From Phyto melanocephala (Eukaryota; Arthropoda; Insecta; Diptera; Rhinophoridae): 64,000 nucleotides of DNA. Shown piece after piece: positions 1 to 12,612 of the stretch (within the stretch, counting starts at the first letter, position 1; each line of letters opens with the position of its first letter). A program made the translations under genes and the position numbers. The DNA lies in NCBI GenBank assembly GCA_941918925.1, contig OW799236.1:75358465-75422464 (forward strand), given 5' to 3'. A model generated the notes under the pieces. It was not told where the DNA came from and ran no database searches. It saw only the letters and a program-made list of their open reading frames with translations.

Positions 1-584
1 AAATGCATTCTAATTTTTAATTGAATATCAAGTGCAAAAACCTAAAAATTATAATTTTTTTTATGGGCGTGGCATTGCCCATTTTTCTAATCACGAAATT
101 GTAAAGTCATAACAGCTCAATTTGTGTACAAAGTTTCAGAAATATCGGACCAGTGCAAGTTCCTAAAAATTATAATTGCTTTTATGGGCGTGGCGCTGCC
201 CACTTTTCTGATCACGAAATTATTTAGTCATGACAGCTCAATATGTGTGCAAAGTTTCAGAAAAATCGGTCTGGTGCAAGTACCTCAAAATTATAACCTT
301 TTTATGGGCGTGGCCCCGCCCACTTTTCTTATCACGAAATTATTTAGTCATGACAGCTCGATATGTGTGCAAAGTTTCAGAAAAATCGGTCAAGTGCAAG
401 TAGCTAAAACTGATAACTAATTTTTATGGGCGTGGCCCCGCCCACTTTTTTCTACCCATAAACACTCCCTGGTATGTGTCCAACAACTTGCCAAAGTTTG
501 AGTCCGATCGGTTTTACAGTTTCGGAGTCTATAGCTAACACACACACACACACACACACAGAGTTTCACTTTTATATATATAGA
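1..584 (-). mobile_element. Non-autonomous Helitron, 3' end just off the window
   Basis: This is the reverse complement of the element at 49724-50214 and shares its order of parts. On the minus strand it begins at 584 with TC followed by a TATATATA run, then a GTGTGT tract (plus-strand CA run about 538-560). The body is built of about 120-bp units starting near 63, 183, 303 and 424, each with an ATGGGCGTGG core and a CACGAAATT block. Position 1 matches the other copy about 30 bp before its CTAG terminus, so the end lies just outside the window. No transposase is present. The 98-aa frame at 124-420 only reads through the repeat units. Helitron assignment comes from the ends of the complete copy. 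Confidence 0.7.
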
Positions 585-1017
585 TCGCACACACACACTT
601 AAGTGTTTCAAAGAAGGTGATTTTTCTTTTTATTTGTTAAATTTTTTTTAATAACTTTTGCTTTGTAAGTGTGTGTATTTTGGTCATGTTAATATCTTGC
701 TGGTAGTAAAAACTTGTAAATATTTTGAATAATATATTTTTTGTTTCTCCCATTTCTGCTACATAAGTAAGTATTTACATATGTATGTATAAGTATGTAT
801 ATACGTTTTATGATAATGTTTAAATAAATATAGTATTTAGTTATTAAATAAATCGTAACCACACGCACATTATCAAGTAGTGTTTTTTTTATTATTTATC
901 ATACAGCTGTTAAAAAACCCACGTGAACTTTATTAATTGTCTTTAACGATTTCTTTACATTTTTCATGTTAAAAGTCACTAAATGTTATAATATTTTTAA
1001 TGTTGCTTTTTATTAAA
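585..1017. other. Intergenic, no gene seen
   Basis: AT-rich sequence with short AT and GTATGTAT runs near 770-800. I see no coding signal or recognisable repeat. Confidence 0.6.
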
Positions 1018-1600
1018 AAAACAAGTAAGAGCATTATACTCGGCTGTGCCGAATCTGATAATACCCTTCAAAATCATATACATAAATATAATGACCACTT
1101 CGTAGCTTAACCTACATTTTAAATTTCATGAAATACGCCATTATCTTTAATATATACGATGCCATCCTTGATTTTGAATTTTAACTATATTTTACTAGTC
1201 AAGCCCTTTCATTTGATACCTAAATCGTTGGTGTTGAAAAAATTAACTCCGCAATTTTGATTCAGACGCCATCTTGGATTTTACACTTTGTTAATACTTA
1301 GTTAGCTTCATTGTACTGGTCTTTTATTTGACACCAATTTTGTGATCCTTGAAGGGGAAAAAGCCGTAACAACTTTACTTTACTTTGACTCATATATTCG
1401 CAATTTAATACAGGACGCCATCTTGGATTTTTTAATTTTTATAGTTAACTATATTTTAATACTCAAGCCCCTTCATTTGATCTTGGCTCTCTCGGTTATA
1501 TAGAAACTGAAAAATATCTATTTGAGTTTGTAATTTTTAGGAAAAATTCCGAAGCAGTTGCACTTTGGGGCTTATATCTCAGTTGGTTCCTAAACGATTT
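1018..1600 (+). repeat. Two-hairpin repeat end plus degenerate tandem units
   Basis: The segment opens with AACAAGTAAGAGC, then a CGGC..GCCG hairpin and ATACCC, the same terminus carried by the longer repeats at 32777 and 38559. Behind it are loosely repeated blocks of about 130-150 bp with the phrases GCCATCTTGGATTTT (near 1267 and 1407, degenerate near 1160) and AAGCCC(T/C)TTCATTTGAT (near 1201 and 1464). Similar phrases recur at 60400-60620. No coding capacity. Confidence 0.5.
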
Positions 1601-2942
1601 GCCAGTTATTATTAGAAATTATTTCTTTAATTACGGTATCTTAAGCGTGTTCAAAATAATATAGGAGTTTAAAAATGTGATATATTTATTTAAAAAGTAT
1701 ATTGATTTTCAAATAATTTTTGCCTATAACCTTTTCCGATTAGTGACTTATTTGTCCAAAATTTTTCATAAATATTTTCAGAGGCATATCAAATCTATAA
1801 TTAGTAACAACTGTGTCTATAAATTATCCTAGGGCTAGAAAATTCAAATTTTTGTGGTAAAAATAAGCGATAAAACAAAGGCAGTAATGTTTATTTGCTC
1901 ATATGATGATTTTTAATACCGATCTGCACACGAATATTTCTAATATTTTGATACCTTTTTTTGATTCATAACAATCTTCCATATAAGAGTAATCATTATA
2001 TTATCCTATAATATCCAAGATCCATAACAACCATAATTTTACGTCTATACGAGCCATCGATTTGTTTAGACTAGAACAAAACGTCGGCAGAGCAACTGTC
2101 AAAAAATTTTTCATGTTCTTTGATATGAAGAAAACGCATAAGGTGTATTTTGTTGTGTATATTTTTATGTGTCGTCTCTTTCTTTCATATTCAATTGCCT
2201 TTTAATAACAGACATCGTTATTCGAACAAATGTTCTGACATCGCTGTTTGAACAAGAACAAACCATCGACAACAGCGGTCCACACCAGGCAAATTCATGT
2301 GCGCACAAAAAATTGTTCGTTGATCGAAGAAATCGATGGTTGGTGTGGACCGTACTTAAAGTCGACTTTTGTTGGTAGATTCGTTTGACTCGGAAGATAT
2401 CAGCTATTACGGAAGCTTTAAATAATAAATTATATTAACTCATCTAGGCTCTTATACTATGTTCACACAGGCGCCTTAATTGTCAATCTATATCTAATAT
2501 TATCGCAATTAAAGGCCTTATTGAGCTCAATTTACCATACTAAAAATTATTTTTTAATTGAGCAATATATACTTAATTGTTTCACTTATTGTCTAAAACT
2601 CCAAATACAACTCTTGAGAAGTATGTTCAGTGAGAAGAAAATTCTATAGGTGGCATTTCTAATGTCAAACAATTAAATATACAAAAAATAAAAATTAAGA
2701 AAATGAAAAATTCTTGAAGAAAATTTTAAAAAAATGTTTGAATAAATTCAAATACATACATATAAGTATATATATGTATGAATATAATTGTAAATATATT
2801 TAATCAACAGGAAAAACACTAAAAATAAGGCATTATTTGATTTGGTATAAATACATCGTATTTTACAGCTATCAAATGCTAATGGAGTAAGATAAATTGA
2901 GTATGTCTGAACACTTACTTTAATTGCTCAATCAACACTAAA
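1601..2942. other. Intergenic, one short inverted repeat
   Basis: No gene recognised. The only structure I found is GGTCCACACCA near 2279 matched by TGGTGTGGACC near 2340, a possible stem with a loop of about 50 bases. Confidence 0.5.
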
Positions 2943-3170
2943 TTGAAACAATTAAAAATATCTGTCTGGTCGGTGCAATATTTTACGCCATTGAGGGTGA
3001 GAATGCTACTAGCGAAGGCCTATTTGGTTCCTAGTCTGACTTATGGCTGTGAATTGTTTTCTCGTTGTAATTTCCTGAGTAGGAAGAAGCTTGAAGTGTT
3101 GTATAATAATATTGTAAGATATGTGTATGGTCTAAGGCAACGTGATCATGTGTCATCTTTTTCAAAAAAC
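2943..3170 (+). pseudogene. LINE reverse transcriptase C-terminal remnant
   Basis: An open stretch of about 75 codons reads as the region downstream of the RT catalytic core in Jockey/R1-like non-LTR retrotransposons. Key features are VRMLLAKAYLVPSLTYGCEL, then KLEVLYNNIVRYVYGLR and a DH pair. The YG(C/A)E and NN.VRY.YGLR phrases are typical of this region. No catalytic YADD box or endonuclease domain remains, and the frame dissolves after about 3170. It is a 5'-truncated, dead fragment. Clade assignment is uncertain. Confidence 0.6.
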
Positions 3171-5703
3171 CACACGCACACGTTCCGAATCAGCTGATTT
3201 TTTTTTTCCTTTAGGAACTTATTTGTAAATAAGTAAACGAGTTTGTGTTCGTAAGCACAAATCTTGTGAAAAGTAAACTAGAAATAACTATGAATGTTTA
3301 CACGACAAAATGTTTCGAATAGTTATTTCACATCGGAATTTTTTATATTAACTTTATTGAGAGAAAATTTTGATATCAAATTGATTCTGGCATTTGACAT
3401 TTATGTCGTGATGTTATCGGCTTTGCTGGTAGGGCAAATTTTGGGTGACTCGGTTTAATAGCAGCTGAATTTTACAGGAAACATCTACTTAAATGTTGGC
3501 CCTAAACTCTCCTAAATAATTTGAATTAGACCAAAACTTTGAAGTAAACAGAGAATGTCAAGATAGCGACGGCTAATTAGTGAACGAAATCCTTGTATGG
3601 AATGCATCGCTACTTGATCGGATTACACCCATTTTGTCGAGCGCTGTGAACAACAAAGACTCGTGTGATAATAAACCCAATCGAGTAACGTTCATCTTTG
3701 TGAATATAGTAACTTATGGCATTGTATAATGGTTTGTATACATCATTCGGTTTCAGTTATTTTGCCTTTACAATCTTATATGGATTTAAACCTTAATTCA
3801 ACCGGAAAATTATACTGGTTGGTGCCCTGGCAATTTTTAATTTAGCTGATCGGCTTCAAACATTTTTCTTTGATACTGAACCCTATTTTTTTTTTAACTT
3901 TGTACTAAATAATGTCTAGTAACTAGACTCTAGTTGGTGGTTTTATTTCAAAAACTTGTGAAAGTTGAACTTGTGCTCTAACTTTTTCATGGTGCGATGA
4001 GTTATTTTCGCACTAAAGTCATGCGCTGAAATTCACTTCATTTGTTTTGTTTTTTTTTTAATTTATAAATATATTAATTGTCAATTATATAGAGTAGTTA
4101 TGTCGCAAAGTTTTTTTAATAAATATATCTAAAAACGCATATTTTAACAATGACACATGAATTTCGTTAATTTTACAGAATTGTTGAAAAACGTAGATTT
4201 AATTAAAAACCCAGTTTCAATGTGAGTATTATAGTAAAGGATTTTGAAGGATAAGCCGAGTATACTTGTTTTATTAAAATTCATGCTCTCATGCATTTTT
4301 TCTAAAAGTTTTTTACCATGACCACCAGGTTCAAAACCAAATTCTATCGCACCATTACAAACAAACACTTTAATAAGAAATAAAGAAAACAACAACAGGC
4401 TGTTTGTTAACCTGACAAAAGGCAAAAGGATAATCATATTGTCTAGATAAATGATGAATTGAAGCGACAGGCTTAGCCTCGAGTGTTATAATAACAGATT
4501 TACTGTGTGGGCCATTGATGTCCAATGGTGCAGGTAAATATCTGGGTGGATATTAATATGAGTGTATGTGTGCGTGTGTGTGTAAAAATATTGACTTGAC
4601 TTCATTTCATTACGCTTTATTGCGTTGCCATGATAGAACCAATTTTTTAATTTTTCTCTGTGTTATTGTCATACCTGTTCTTTTTACTTTATGATTTATT
4701 TTATTAACAAAACCCACCGTCGATATCATTGTTGACTACCGTGTTTAGTGCCTCGCAACTTTGATGTGCCTCTGCCATATGTTAAACTGTATTTTTGTAG
4801 CGAAATATTTTGCCAACAATTTTATTTATCCCTATAACTTCCATAACACAAAACATGTTGATTTAGCATTTTTGTTTTTGTTACTTTACCTTTGCCGGCT
4901 TCAAATCCTTTAACACTCTACACTGTCGAGAGTAAAAGGAATCTTTATGTGTGCAAGTGTGAGTGCGAACAACATTTTGCTTAATACGTTTAGGAAGGAC
5001 ATTTATATATATTTACCGCTTAAATACTTTTTACTCGGTTGCATACATTGACAACATCATGACTCGGTTTAGTCTGTTGTGGCCATCTGTAGTCTGGTCT
5101 GGGTTGATATGGTCGCTTGTTTGTTGCTGCATAAAACAATACAGTACGGCAATTTCACCAAAGTCAATGTTTTTCGTTTTTAATAATTCTTGTTTTGTAA
5201 ATGTTACAGATAAGGGAAAGAATAAATAAAAATTCGGCTTTCGTTTATAAATTTTTGTTAAAATAGAAACTTATGTTTTAGGAAAGAACTTATAACAATG
5301 GGTTTGTTCGTTTACTAAAGCTGGTTTACGTTTTGTATGACATTTTAATGCAAACAAACGCGTTCCAAAAATCTAATTAATTCTGTTTAGTATGCGAACG
5401 AACATAATGATATATTTTGCAAAACCTTTCCTTAAATATCGACGAAATTTTCATGAACTGGTAAGTCAGTGTTGTCTGATTTGTCAGTTGTGCTTGGCCA
5501 GTAAATGATGTTGCAAAACAAAATTTGTGTTGTGGTCAAAATATAGAACATCTTAATAGTTTTTTAAACGGACGTGTTGTTTTGCCATTTATAAACTGTG
5601 ATATTTTAATTTGGGTTTTCGGTGTTATTAAAAAAATTTGCGACATGTGGCAATGCCAAAACTCCTAAGTAAGATTAACCATTTTATTATATATATATAT
5701 ATA
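3171..5703. other. Intergenic, no gene seen
   Basis: AT-rich DNA with only short, composition-driven open frames. A GTGTGTGT tract lies near 4565-4583 and an AT dinucleotide run at about 5687-5702. I recognise no protein, RNA or repeat family here. Confidence 0.55.
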
Positions 5704-5727
5704 CTAGCAAACCCGTGCTGTGTGAGA
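5704..5727 (-). mobile_element. Solo Helitron-type 3' terminus
   Basis: On the minus strand the sequence ends GCACGGGTTTGCTAG with a flanking T, matching the GGGTTTGGCTAG^T end of the Helitron at 50214. The rest of the element is not recognisable to the right, where a mariner remnant begins. It may be a fragment. Confidence 0.4.
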
Positions 5728-5739
5728 AATGTGTTTTGA

Positions 5740-6150
5740 AAATTACCTTCATTTTATGATCATCATAATCGACCCACCGAACAGACTATTCGGTATTGTG
5801 GCAGATTTCCTGTGAAGTGGGCTAGAGATTGTTTAAGGGTTGCAAATGCACCCTAAACCATATACTCTTTGGTGCCGTTTAAGAAAGAACGATGAAAGTC
5901 GCAACATCACAGTCAATGGAGCAAAGTATTACTATTATTACCGTCCTTTTTGCCCAAACTAGAGGAAGCCAAGCAACATGTGGTTTCAACAAGATACACT
6001 ATAGATAGAAGTCCATTAGCCGCCAAGGTCATACGATTTGACTCCACTTGACAATATCTCTGCTGTACAGAGACAAACCAGTCATTTAGATACCGCCCAA
6101 AATGCTTAAAAATTTTAGCTCACAGATGAACCACCTACATGCTAGTCGCG
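5740..6150 (+). pseudogene. Tc1/mariner transposase remnant
   Basis: Heavily decayed transposase in shifting frames. Visible pieces in order are an ITVNGAKYY block near 5910-5930, WFQQD (second catalytic aspartate region) near 5990, and PPRSYDLTPLD (third aspartate region) near 6035. These match the block order of the mariner copies at 52550 and 55381. The sequence between the second and third aspartate is shortened. No terminal inverted repeats were found. Confidence 0.55.
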
Positions 6151-6458
6151 AAAAAAATTTGCATAAAATAATAATAAATATTTAATAAATATTTAATTCA
6201 CTCTTACAATTATTTCGTATTTTTTTTTTAATTTTAAAACTCAAAAGGTAAAAAATCCCCCATTATATAGAAGTTTAGTCATCCTTTGAAATTTAAACTC
6301 CCAGCCTTACAAATGAGTCCCTTAAAAAAAACTACACTCAGTTACTGTTCTATTCACAGGCTTTCCTCTTTCGCTGTTGGCTTTTCCCAGTTAGTTTTTG
6401 TTTTTGTACCTTTTGTCATAATATAGAAAAATAGTTTTTTATAGAAAAAAATAAATTT

Positions 6459-7090
6459 TAACATATAAAATTCTCGCGTCACGGTGTTTGTGATTAAACT
6501 ACTCCAAAATGGATTGACCGATTTCCATGAAATTTTCTGTGCATATCGAGTAGGTCTGAGAATCAGTCAACATCCATTTTTCATATCCCTCAACGCTACG
6601 CCTTCTTTCACGTCCCTTCAGGTAGGCCAGTCTGCTGGACCGATCTTCTTGAAATTTTCACATAATGTCACTAAGACTCTCGTATGATTAATAGGATACT
6701 TTTATTCACCACGCCTACTTTAACGCCCACTTATTTCTAATTATGTACTTGCATCGATATAGTTTTTAGTATTTTTTTTAAATTGTACACAATTTATTGC
6801 CCAGCCAATGCAGAAATAAACGTTTGAGAATCGGTCAACATTTATTTTTCTTACTCCTAAATATTTAGGGTGACTCACCCCAAGGGACAATTTATGCTTC
6901 ACCTAAATAATGTAACGACTTCAATTAAATTTTAAACCAAGATAGAACTGCATACCGTTGAACACATATGGTTTACGTTTTTTTTTTTTTTTTAAGTAGT
7001 CAAAGTAAGTTCGTTATTTTTATTGAACCAAAAAAATATTTCCTAGAAAAATTTTTTATATAGCAAAACAACGTTTGCTGGGTCAGCTAG
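6459..7090 (+). mobile_element. Non-autonomous Helitron
   Basis: The left end is an eroded ATATAAAATTCTCGCGTCACG start, a widespread insect Helitron opening. The phrases ATTGACCGATTTCCATGAAA and GTGCATATCGAGTAGGTCTG follow and are typical of such elements. The right end is GCTGGGTCAGCTAG at 7087-7090, followed by T, the usual CTRR^T terminus. There is no coding capacity for Rep/helicase. The middle contains a T run near 6979-6994. Confidence 0.6.
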
Positions 7091-8948
7091 TTTTTTTAAA
7101 CAAATTATTATATCTACGGAGAACATAAGCTTATTAAGTATAGTATATATTGAAATTTCAATAATATGCATATGATATGATGATGTCTTTTAAAGGGTAA
7201 ATGGTATTCGATCAGGACGAATAGATTTGATTTCTATTTTGTTTGTAAATTTACATTCTTACTACTGATTTTTTTTGTCATTGGTTTTTATGACATAACA
7301 ACACATCACCATCATTTTCATCGTCGGCCAACAAGTTAATGGGAGTGAATGTATCAGCTGCTTAATCATCAGTATTAGTGATTTTGACAAGTGTCCTCTT
7401 AGGGAAGGGCAGTAGGAACTCATTTTTAAGGATTACTAAAGGATAAAAGTTATAAAGTAAAAAAAAATAGTTGAAACCCCAATAGAGATAACTAGGGGTC
7501 AAAAAGTGTTAATTTAAACTCATTTTGATAATTTTAAATATTTACTGAATTTAAGATCTTGAAAAATGTCATTACGTAATCTGTTAACTGACCTTAGGTA
7601 AACCATAGTGTAGCCACACATTTTGCTATACTATGCAAGTCAGTTCCTAACCTAAAATGATATGCGTTTAGGACTAAGGCAGGAATAATCACCAGTTATG
7701 TGAGAATTTGTTTATAATGTCTACAACAAATAATATAGTCATCTGTGGTATGACTTGCTCTTACCCGCTACGTTTCTAATAACAAAATGTCTGTTACCAT
7801 ATCAATGTTAATATACACATGTGTGTGTTAAAATATTTTTTTTTTTAAACTTTTGATGTCCACATACATTTTTTAGCATGTGTTAGTGTCAAGCGCGAAA
7901 AAGGGAAGCATTTTTGAACATTTTATTTATCTTGCCTGTTTGTCTATTTGTCTGTCTGTCTCTCTTTGGTTTTTTTTCTGGGTTATTTGTTTGATTGTTA
8001 GTTTGTTGCCATATTTGTTAAGGGCGTCATAATTGCTTTTTATGCCCCAAAAACTTTTATATTCCCTCATATCGTTGATCTAGATTTATGTGTGGTAGAT
8101 GGTGATGCTCTCCTCCAGTTTTCTCTGCCACCCCAGTAGATGTTGCTTACAGTGATAATGGAAAATTTGCATGTTTAACTATTAAATTAATTTAGTAACA
8201 AATATGATTTTATTTGCCAAATAGTTGTTGGGAGTTTTGTGAAAATGTAAGTTTTTAATTAAATTTTTCATTGCGCCCTGGTATGGCTGGTGAAAGCAGA
8301 GAAAATCAATGGCAGTGGGTGATTTAAAAGACCACAAAAAGTTTGTTAAATTAAAAAAAATATAATAAATACAGAATTTATTGAAAATTTATTATATAGA
8401 GCAAATTTGTCCTTGATTTTTTTCTAACAAAAAATTGTCTTTAATAAAAAGCGGCGTAGAAAAAAGAAACTTCTCGGAAACTGTCTTCAAATGCAAAAAA
8501 GGGAAAAAATTATGCAAAAACAGAAATAAATATTTTTAAACATTTTTTATAAAATAGAAAAGTTATTAAAATCTATTTTTAATAGAATTTTGTTTTTTTT
8601 TTTAACAAAAATTTCTCTTCAACAAGAAACTATCTACCACTAATTAACTACCAGAAATTATCGGATATAATCTTAAAAGCAAGAACTTTAATAAATTTGT
8701 TTTTAAATTATTCTTTTAGGAAATCAATAAAATTTAAAATAAAATAAAACTATTTTACAGATATTAAAAAAAACATTGAAAATTTGTTTGCACTAAAATT
8801 AAAAATAAGAATAAAATTAAGGAACTATTTTTATATATGTATGTGTACTGTTAATCATTTTTATTTTGCCTCAAGTTCATTTATCTATTGTTTGAATTTT
8901 CATTTTCTAAATTAAATTGTAACCATTTAAAAATCTTAAAAAACTATT
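7091..8948. other. Intergenic, no gene seen
   Basis: AT-rich sequence without a convincing frame. Simple runs include a GTCTGTCTGTC tract near 7950-7965. No known repeat recognised. Confidence 0.55.
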
Positions 8949-9013
8949 CCGATATTAGACGAGTCGAATGCATTAACGAAACCAGCTACGATTTTATCAT
9001 CAGCACTCTTGAT
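8949..9013 (-). ncRNA. Degenerate hammerhead ribozyme (Penelope-like)
   Basis: Aligned to the intact motif at 26630-26698, this copy keeps the CTGATGA box, the GTAGCTGGTTTC half of stem II and the ATGCATTC region. The invariant GAAA has become GTTA and stems I and II carry mismatches, so self-cleavage is unlikely. It marks an old Penelope-like insertion whose coding part is not recognisable nearby. Confidence 0.55.
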
Positions 9014-9733
9014 CAGTACAGTCATATGTAATTTGATATTGTATTTATGTTACGATTAAATGAAATTAGAATTATGGAAACAAAGTACTTATTTTCCTTC
9101 CTGTTCTTATCAAACGACATTTTTCTAGATGTTCATATTCATTTATATTCGCAATACATTTTTGTTTTGTCTTCAATATCCATCATTTGGCTGGAATTAT
9201 TGAAAGCAAAGTTGTATTTTTATTTTTCATTTTTATAAGTATATCGAGTTGTATTTGAAAACCTAATGCTAGGAACACATCTGGATCGAACGACGAATTT
9301 ATAGAATTTGCAAACTTATACATAAATATATACGCGTTTACACTCTCATGTGAAGGGCATAAAAAATAACTTAATTTACTTAAATACTTAAATACAAAAA
9401 TCAAGCATGAACACATTTAGTCAATTGTTAGTAGTTCGCCGATGCAAGAAATATAAATATATCTATTGCAGAGTTCTATGGCGAGTTTCACCCGGAGCCA
9501 TGATTGTGTGCATTTTCATATACATAAATGTGTTTTATTTTTTGCGACGAATATTTGCGAGCACAAATTGGTCGTTCGTCGCAATTTTGTTTTAAGCATA
9601 AGCACTTTAACAAGGTTGCTTTTTTCAAAAACTAGAGAGCTAAACCATTTTAGCTGTAGCTGAGAGACGTTGTTATCTGTCACTTTATTTTGCTGATTCA
9701 ATATCTGTTTAATTTTTGTACGAAGTTTTGTGT
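9014..9733. other. Intergenic, no gene seen
   Basis: Several short overlapping frames on both strands (about 60-113 codons) show no recognisable domain and overlap one another, so I do not call them as genes. Confidence 0.5.
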
Positions 9734-9737
9734 TTAA

Positions 9738-11645
9738 CCCTTTGACGACCAGAGGCAAACATACTTGCCCAGGGGTTTTCATCATATAATTGTTTCCGTA
9801 GGAGATCGAGTAAATTTGTTCAATACTGGTTTGCAGCAGACGATAGTGGCAACACAAATGTTGTAGGTGGTAGGTTCTTATCTGCCCCTATTTGCCCGCT
9901 AGGTGGCCTCAAAGTTGGTCAAAAAGTCAACTTACTTTAGAAGGGTACTGTGGAGAGACCGTAGGATGCATCTGTCTGAAACTAAGGCATATTTTGGCGG
10001 CACCTCTTACCTTTAAAAAAATATATTAGCCAGGTTTGTGTAAGTTTCGAGCTGCCCACAACTTTGCCAAACGTTTTTGGCAAGTATGTTTGCCTGTGGG
10101 CTGAAACGGAAAAAAATGCACCTAAAAATAATCAAATGTTTGTTGCTTATTTTCATCATTATATGTATTTCTGAGTATACAGTTTTTAATTTTTTGGTGC
10201 ATGTCTGTTTTTAATTGTTTATAATGAAATTCAATTGAACAAATCGGATTTTGTTTGTTATTGTTCTAAGTTGCAAGCTTTTTCTGCGCTGCTTGTGTCT
10301 TCGTTTTCATTCGCTTATTATTCGAAATCAATCAGAGAAAACGTATTTCGTGCATTACTATTTAATATTGTATTATTATAGTATTTCGAGTGTTATTTTT
10401 GATTAAACAGTGTTAAGTAAGTTATTATAAATAAAAAAATTTATAATGAGTGGACACGTCCGTGATCGTTTTTTCTTCCTTAATATGGATCAAAGTGAAC
10501 AACTTTTGTTTTGCGACAGCAGTGACAATGGGTAAGAAGCTGCTATACTTATGGATGAAGAGGATATTATTTTTCTAAATAATGACGCTATGGAAATCCA
10601 AGAGGATAAACCGATAGAAATTGTTATCGAAGGCAATAATCCCGTAAAGTCTCCTGTAATTAAAAAGATCCGCAGTAGTCGAAACCTATTAACAGTTGCT
10701 GTAGAGGCTGAGCCAATTGCAACGACTTCTAATGCTTTAGTTATACTAGAAATGCCAACACTTTTTATACCACCAGAGAAGACTTTCCGGTTCAGAGGGA
10801 CGAGTGCCTGTAAAAGTCCCGTTTTTACTGGATTTCAGGATTGCACTTATGACTATTCCCAAGTTCTAAAACCTACTGTAAATATACATGAGGAAATGCC
10901 ATCAGCATATGATGTGTTTAATACTGTTTGTAATCTTGATGGTTAGTTTTTACAAATGCAATATACTAGTTCTTATTTTATGTATAATTTTTGGTTTCAG
11001 AAATGTGCATAGTAATAGTGGAGTAGTCCAAACTGTATACTATGCAAAAAGGTCGTGTTTTCACTCTGACCGTGAAAGAGTTCAAGACTTTTATGGGCCT
11101 AATCATACGAATGAGCCTAGTTAAACTACCCAGTATGCGAATGTATTGGTCCACAAATCCGACATTTCAGCAATCTCAAATTGCAGATATCATGACGCGG
11201 CCTCCTCCACCTATGGCAAATATAGTCGCACAAATGTATTTTGTACTACATGTAATGCATTCCTTTGCTTCACATTATCACGTGACTACTTTGGCGAGTG
11301 CCATTTATAGCACTTGTTATTTTTGTTCAAATTCTTCATAAATTTTTTCCTTAATAGCTTAAATAAATAAAAAAATATAAAACAACATACGTTTCAATAA
11401 AAATTTTTTATAAAAGAATTTTCTTTCAGCCCATAGGCAAATATATTTGTCAGGAGTAATTTTTTTTCTTGGATAAAAAATTCCCTTTCAACCCAGAGGC
11501 AACTATATTTGCCAATTAAAATGAGGGACAAAGCGAGGGCCTAGGGGGCCAAATTTTTTTTACGTATCTATTATTGGTGCATATATTATGAAAATCTAAA
11601 AAAAGAAAAAATCGCTTCAGTAGAAAAAGTCCGGTCCTCAAAGGG
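9738..11645 (+). mobile_element. piggyBac-family element 1, internally deleted
   Basis: The 1908-bp element has terminal repeats CCCTTTGACGACC (9738) and GGTCCTCAAAGGG (ending 11645), flanked by TTAA at 9734-9737 and 11646-11649, the signature target duplication of piggyBac. Subterminal AGGCAA...TTGCC motifs recur at about 9762-9780, 10078-10098, 11434-11452 and 11493-11511. The transposase is broken and lacks the catalytic region, so the copy is non-autonomous. Confidence 0.85.
10446..11341 (+). pseudogene. piggyBac transposase, N-terminal part, broken
   Basis: Reading starts at ATG 10446 (MSGHVRDRF), meets an in-frame TAA just before 10540, and continues in the same frame past ATG 10551. 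An apparent 59-bp intron (10942-11000, GTTAGT...TTTCAG) joins CNLD to EMCIVIVE. A TAG then interrupts, followed by QKGRVFTLTVKEFKTFMGLI and KLPSMRMYWS, which are hallmark piggyBac N-terminal blocks. The product ends soon after IADIMTR. The three catalytic aspartates and the cysteine-rich C-terminus are absent. The acidic N-terminus is usual for the family. This copy cannot encode active transposase. Confidence 0.8.
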
Positions 11646-11649
11646 TTAA

Positions 11650-12612
11650 AAGGCAACAAACTTTAATCAAATTTAAAATTTATAAATTCACAAGGGTGTC
11701 CGAAGTGTTGTATTGTCATATAGTGATAATTCCCCAAAAATGTTTAAATTATTTAAAAGTTGTGTATCGTTGTAAAATTTGAGACCGTTTTAAAATTTTT
11801 AAAAATTATGACATTATGACAATTCGGCACGTAGGACATCTTTATTTATTACATACTTAGGTTCATTTTATTTTAAAATGAACAACGCCACGCCCATATA
11901 AAATAGTTTAGTTTTTAACTTCTTCTACTCAGCCGATTTCGATAAAATCAATCGACTTCCTAGTCACAAGCTTTCAGAAAATATATACTTTGTGGGGTAG
12001 GAAATGTAGAAATTACTTGACGAATATTGCCCTTTAAGAAGATCCAATTTATTAAAACTTTCATAAGAGCTTAAATTTTTAAAATATTCTACATTTATTA
12101 TTAAATGGAGGAACAAATTTAAAATTAAGCATACCATTTTGAAAGAAAAAATACTGAAGTTTTATGGTTAACGTGCTGAAGGATTTAGTATGATATTTCC
12201 TTGATTCGTTTTTAAGGTTGTCAGATGGTTCAAGATTCAAGTATAAATTACTTTGCTTATTTCAGAGTCATATAAATATTTTCAAAAAGAGATTTCTAAT
12301 GACCAAATGTGGTCTTAATTTTTTATAAAACATGACACAAAGTAAATCAAAAACCTCAAAGTATGCAAAAAAAAAATAAAAAAAGTAAAATACTTCTGAA
12401 AGTATAGATTTTTTAAAATCTGGGAACAACAAATGTAACCAAATATTTTTCTATAAATACAGATCATACTAAAAATTTTCGTTAAATAGAATTATGACTA
12501 AAATTTTTCAAAAATACCACATTTAAATCTGACGGATTTAGTAGATTCGAATTGAAATCTCTATCAATCTATACGCAATTGTTTTCGCTATTTTGCAAGA
12601 TTTCGTTTTCAT
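11650..12612. repeat. Intergenic with an eroded foldback-arm fragment
   Basis: About 11880-12030 carries AATCGACTTCCTAGTCACAAG followed by CTTTCAGAAAATATATACTTTGTGGGG, clearly related to the outer arm of the foldback element (compare 21729-21790). The remainder is AT-rich with nothing recognised. Confidence 0.5.

Noticed and set aside
9183..9857. Overlapping 62-113 codon frames on both strands
   Set aside because: They overlap each other in antisense, have no recognisable domain and run into the piggyBac end.
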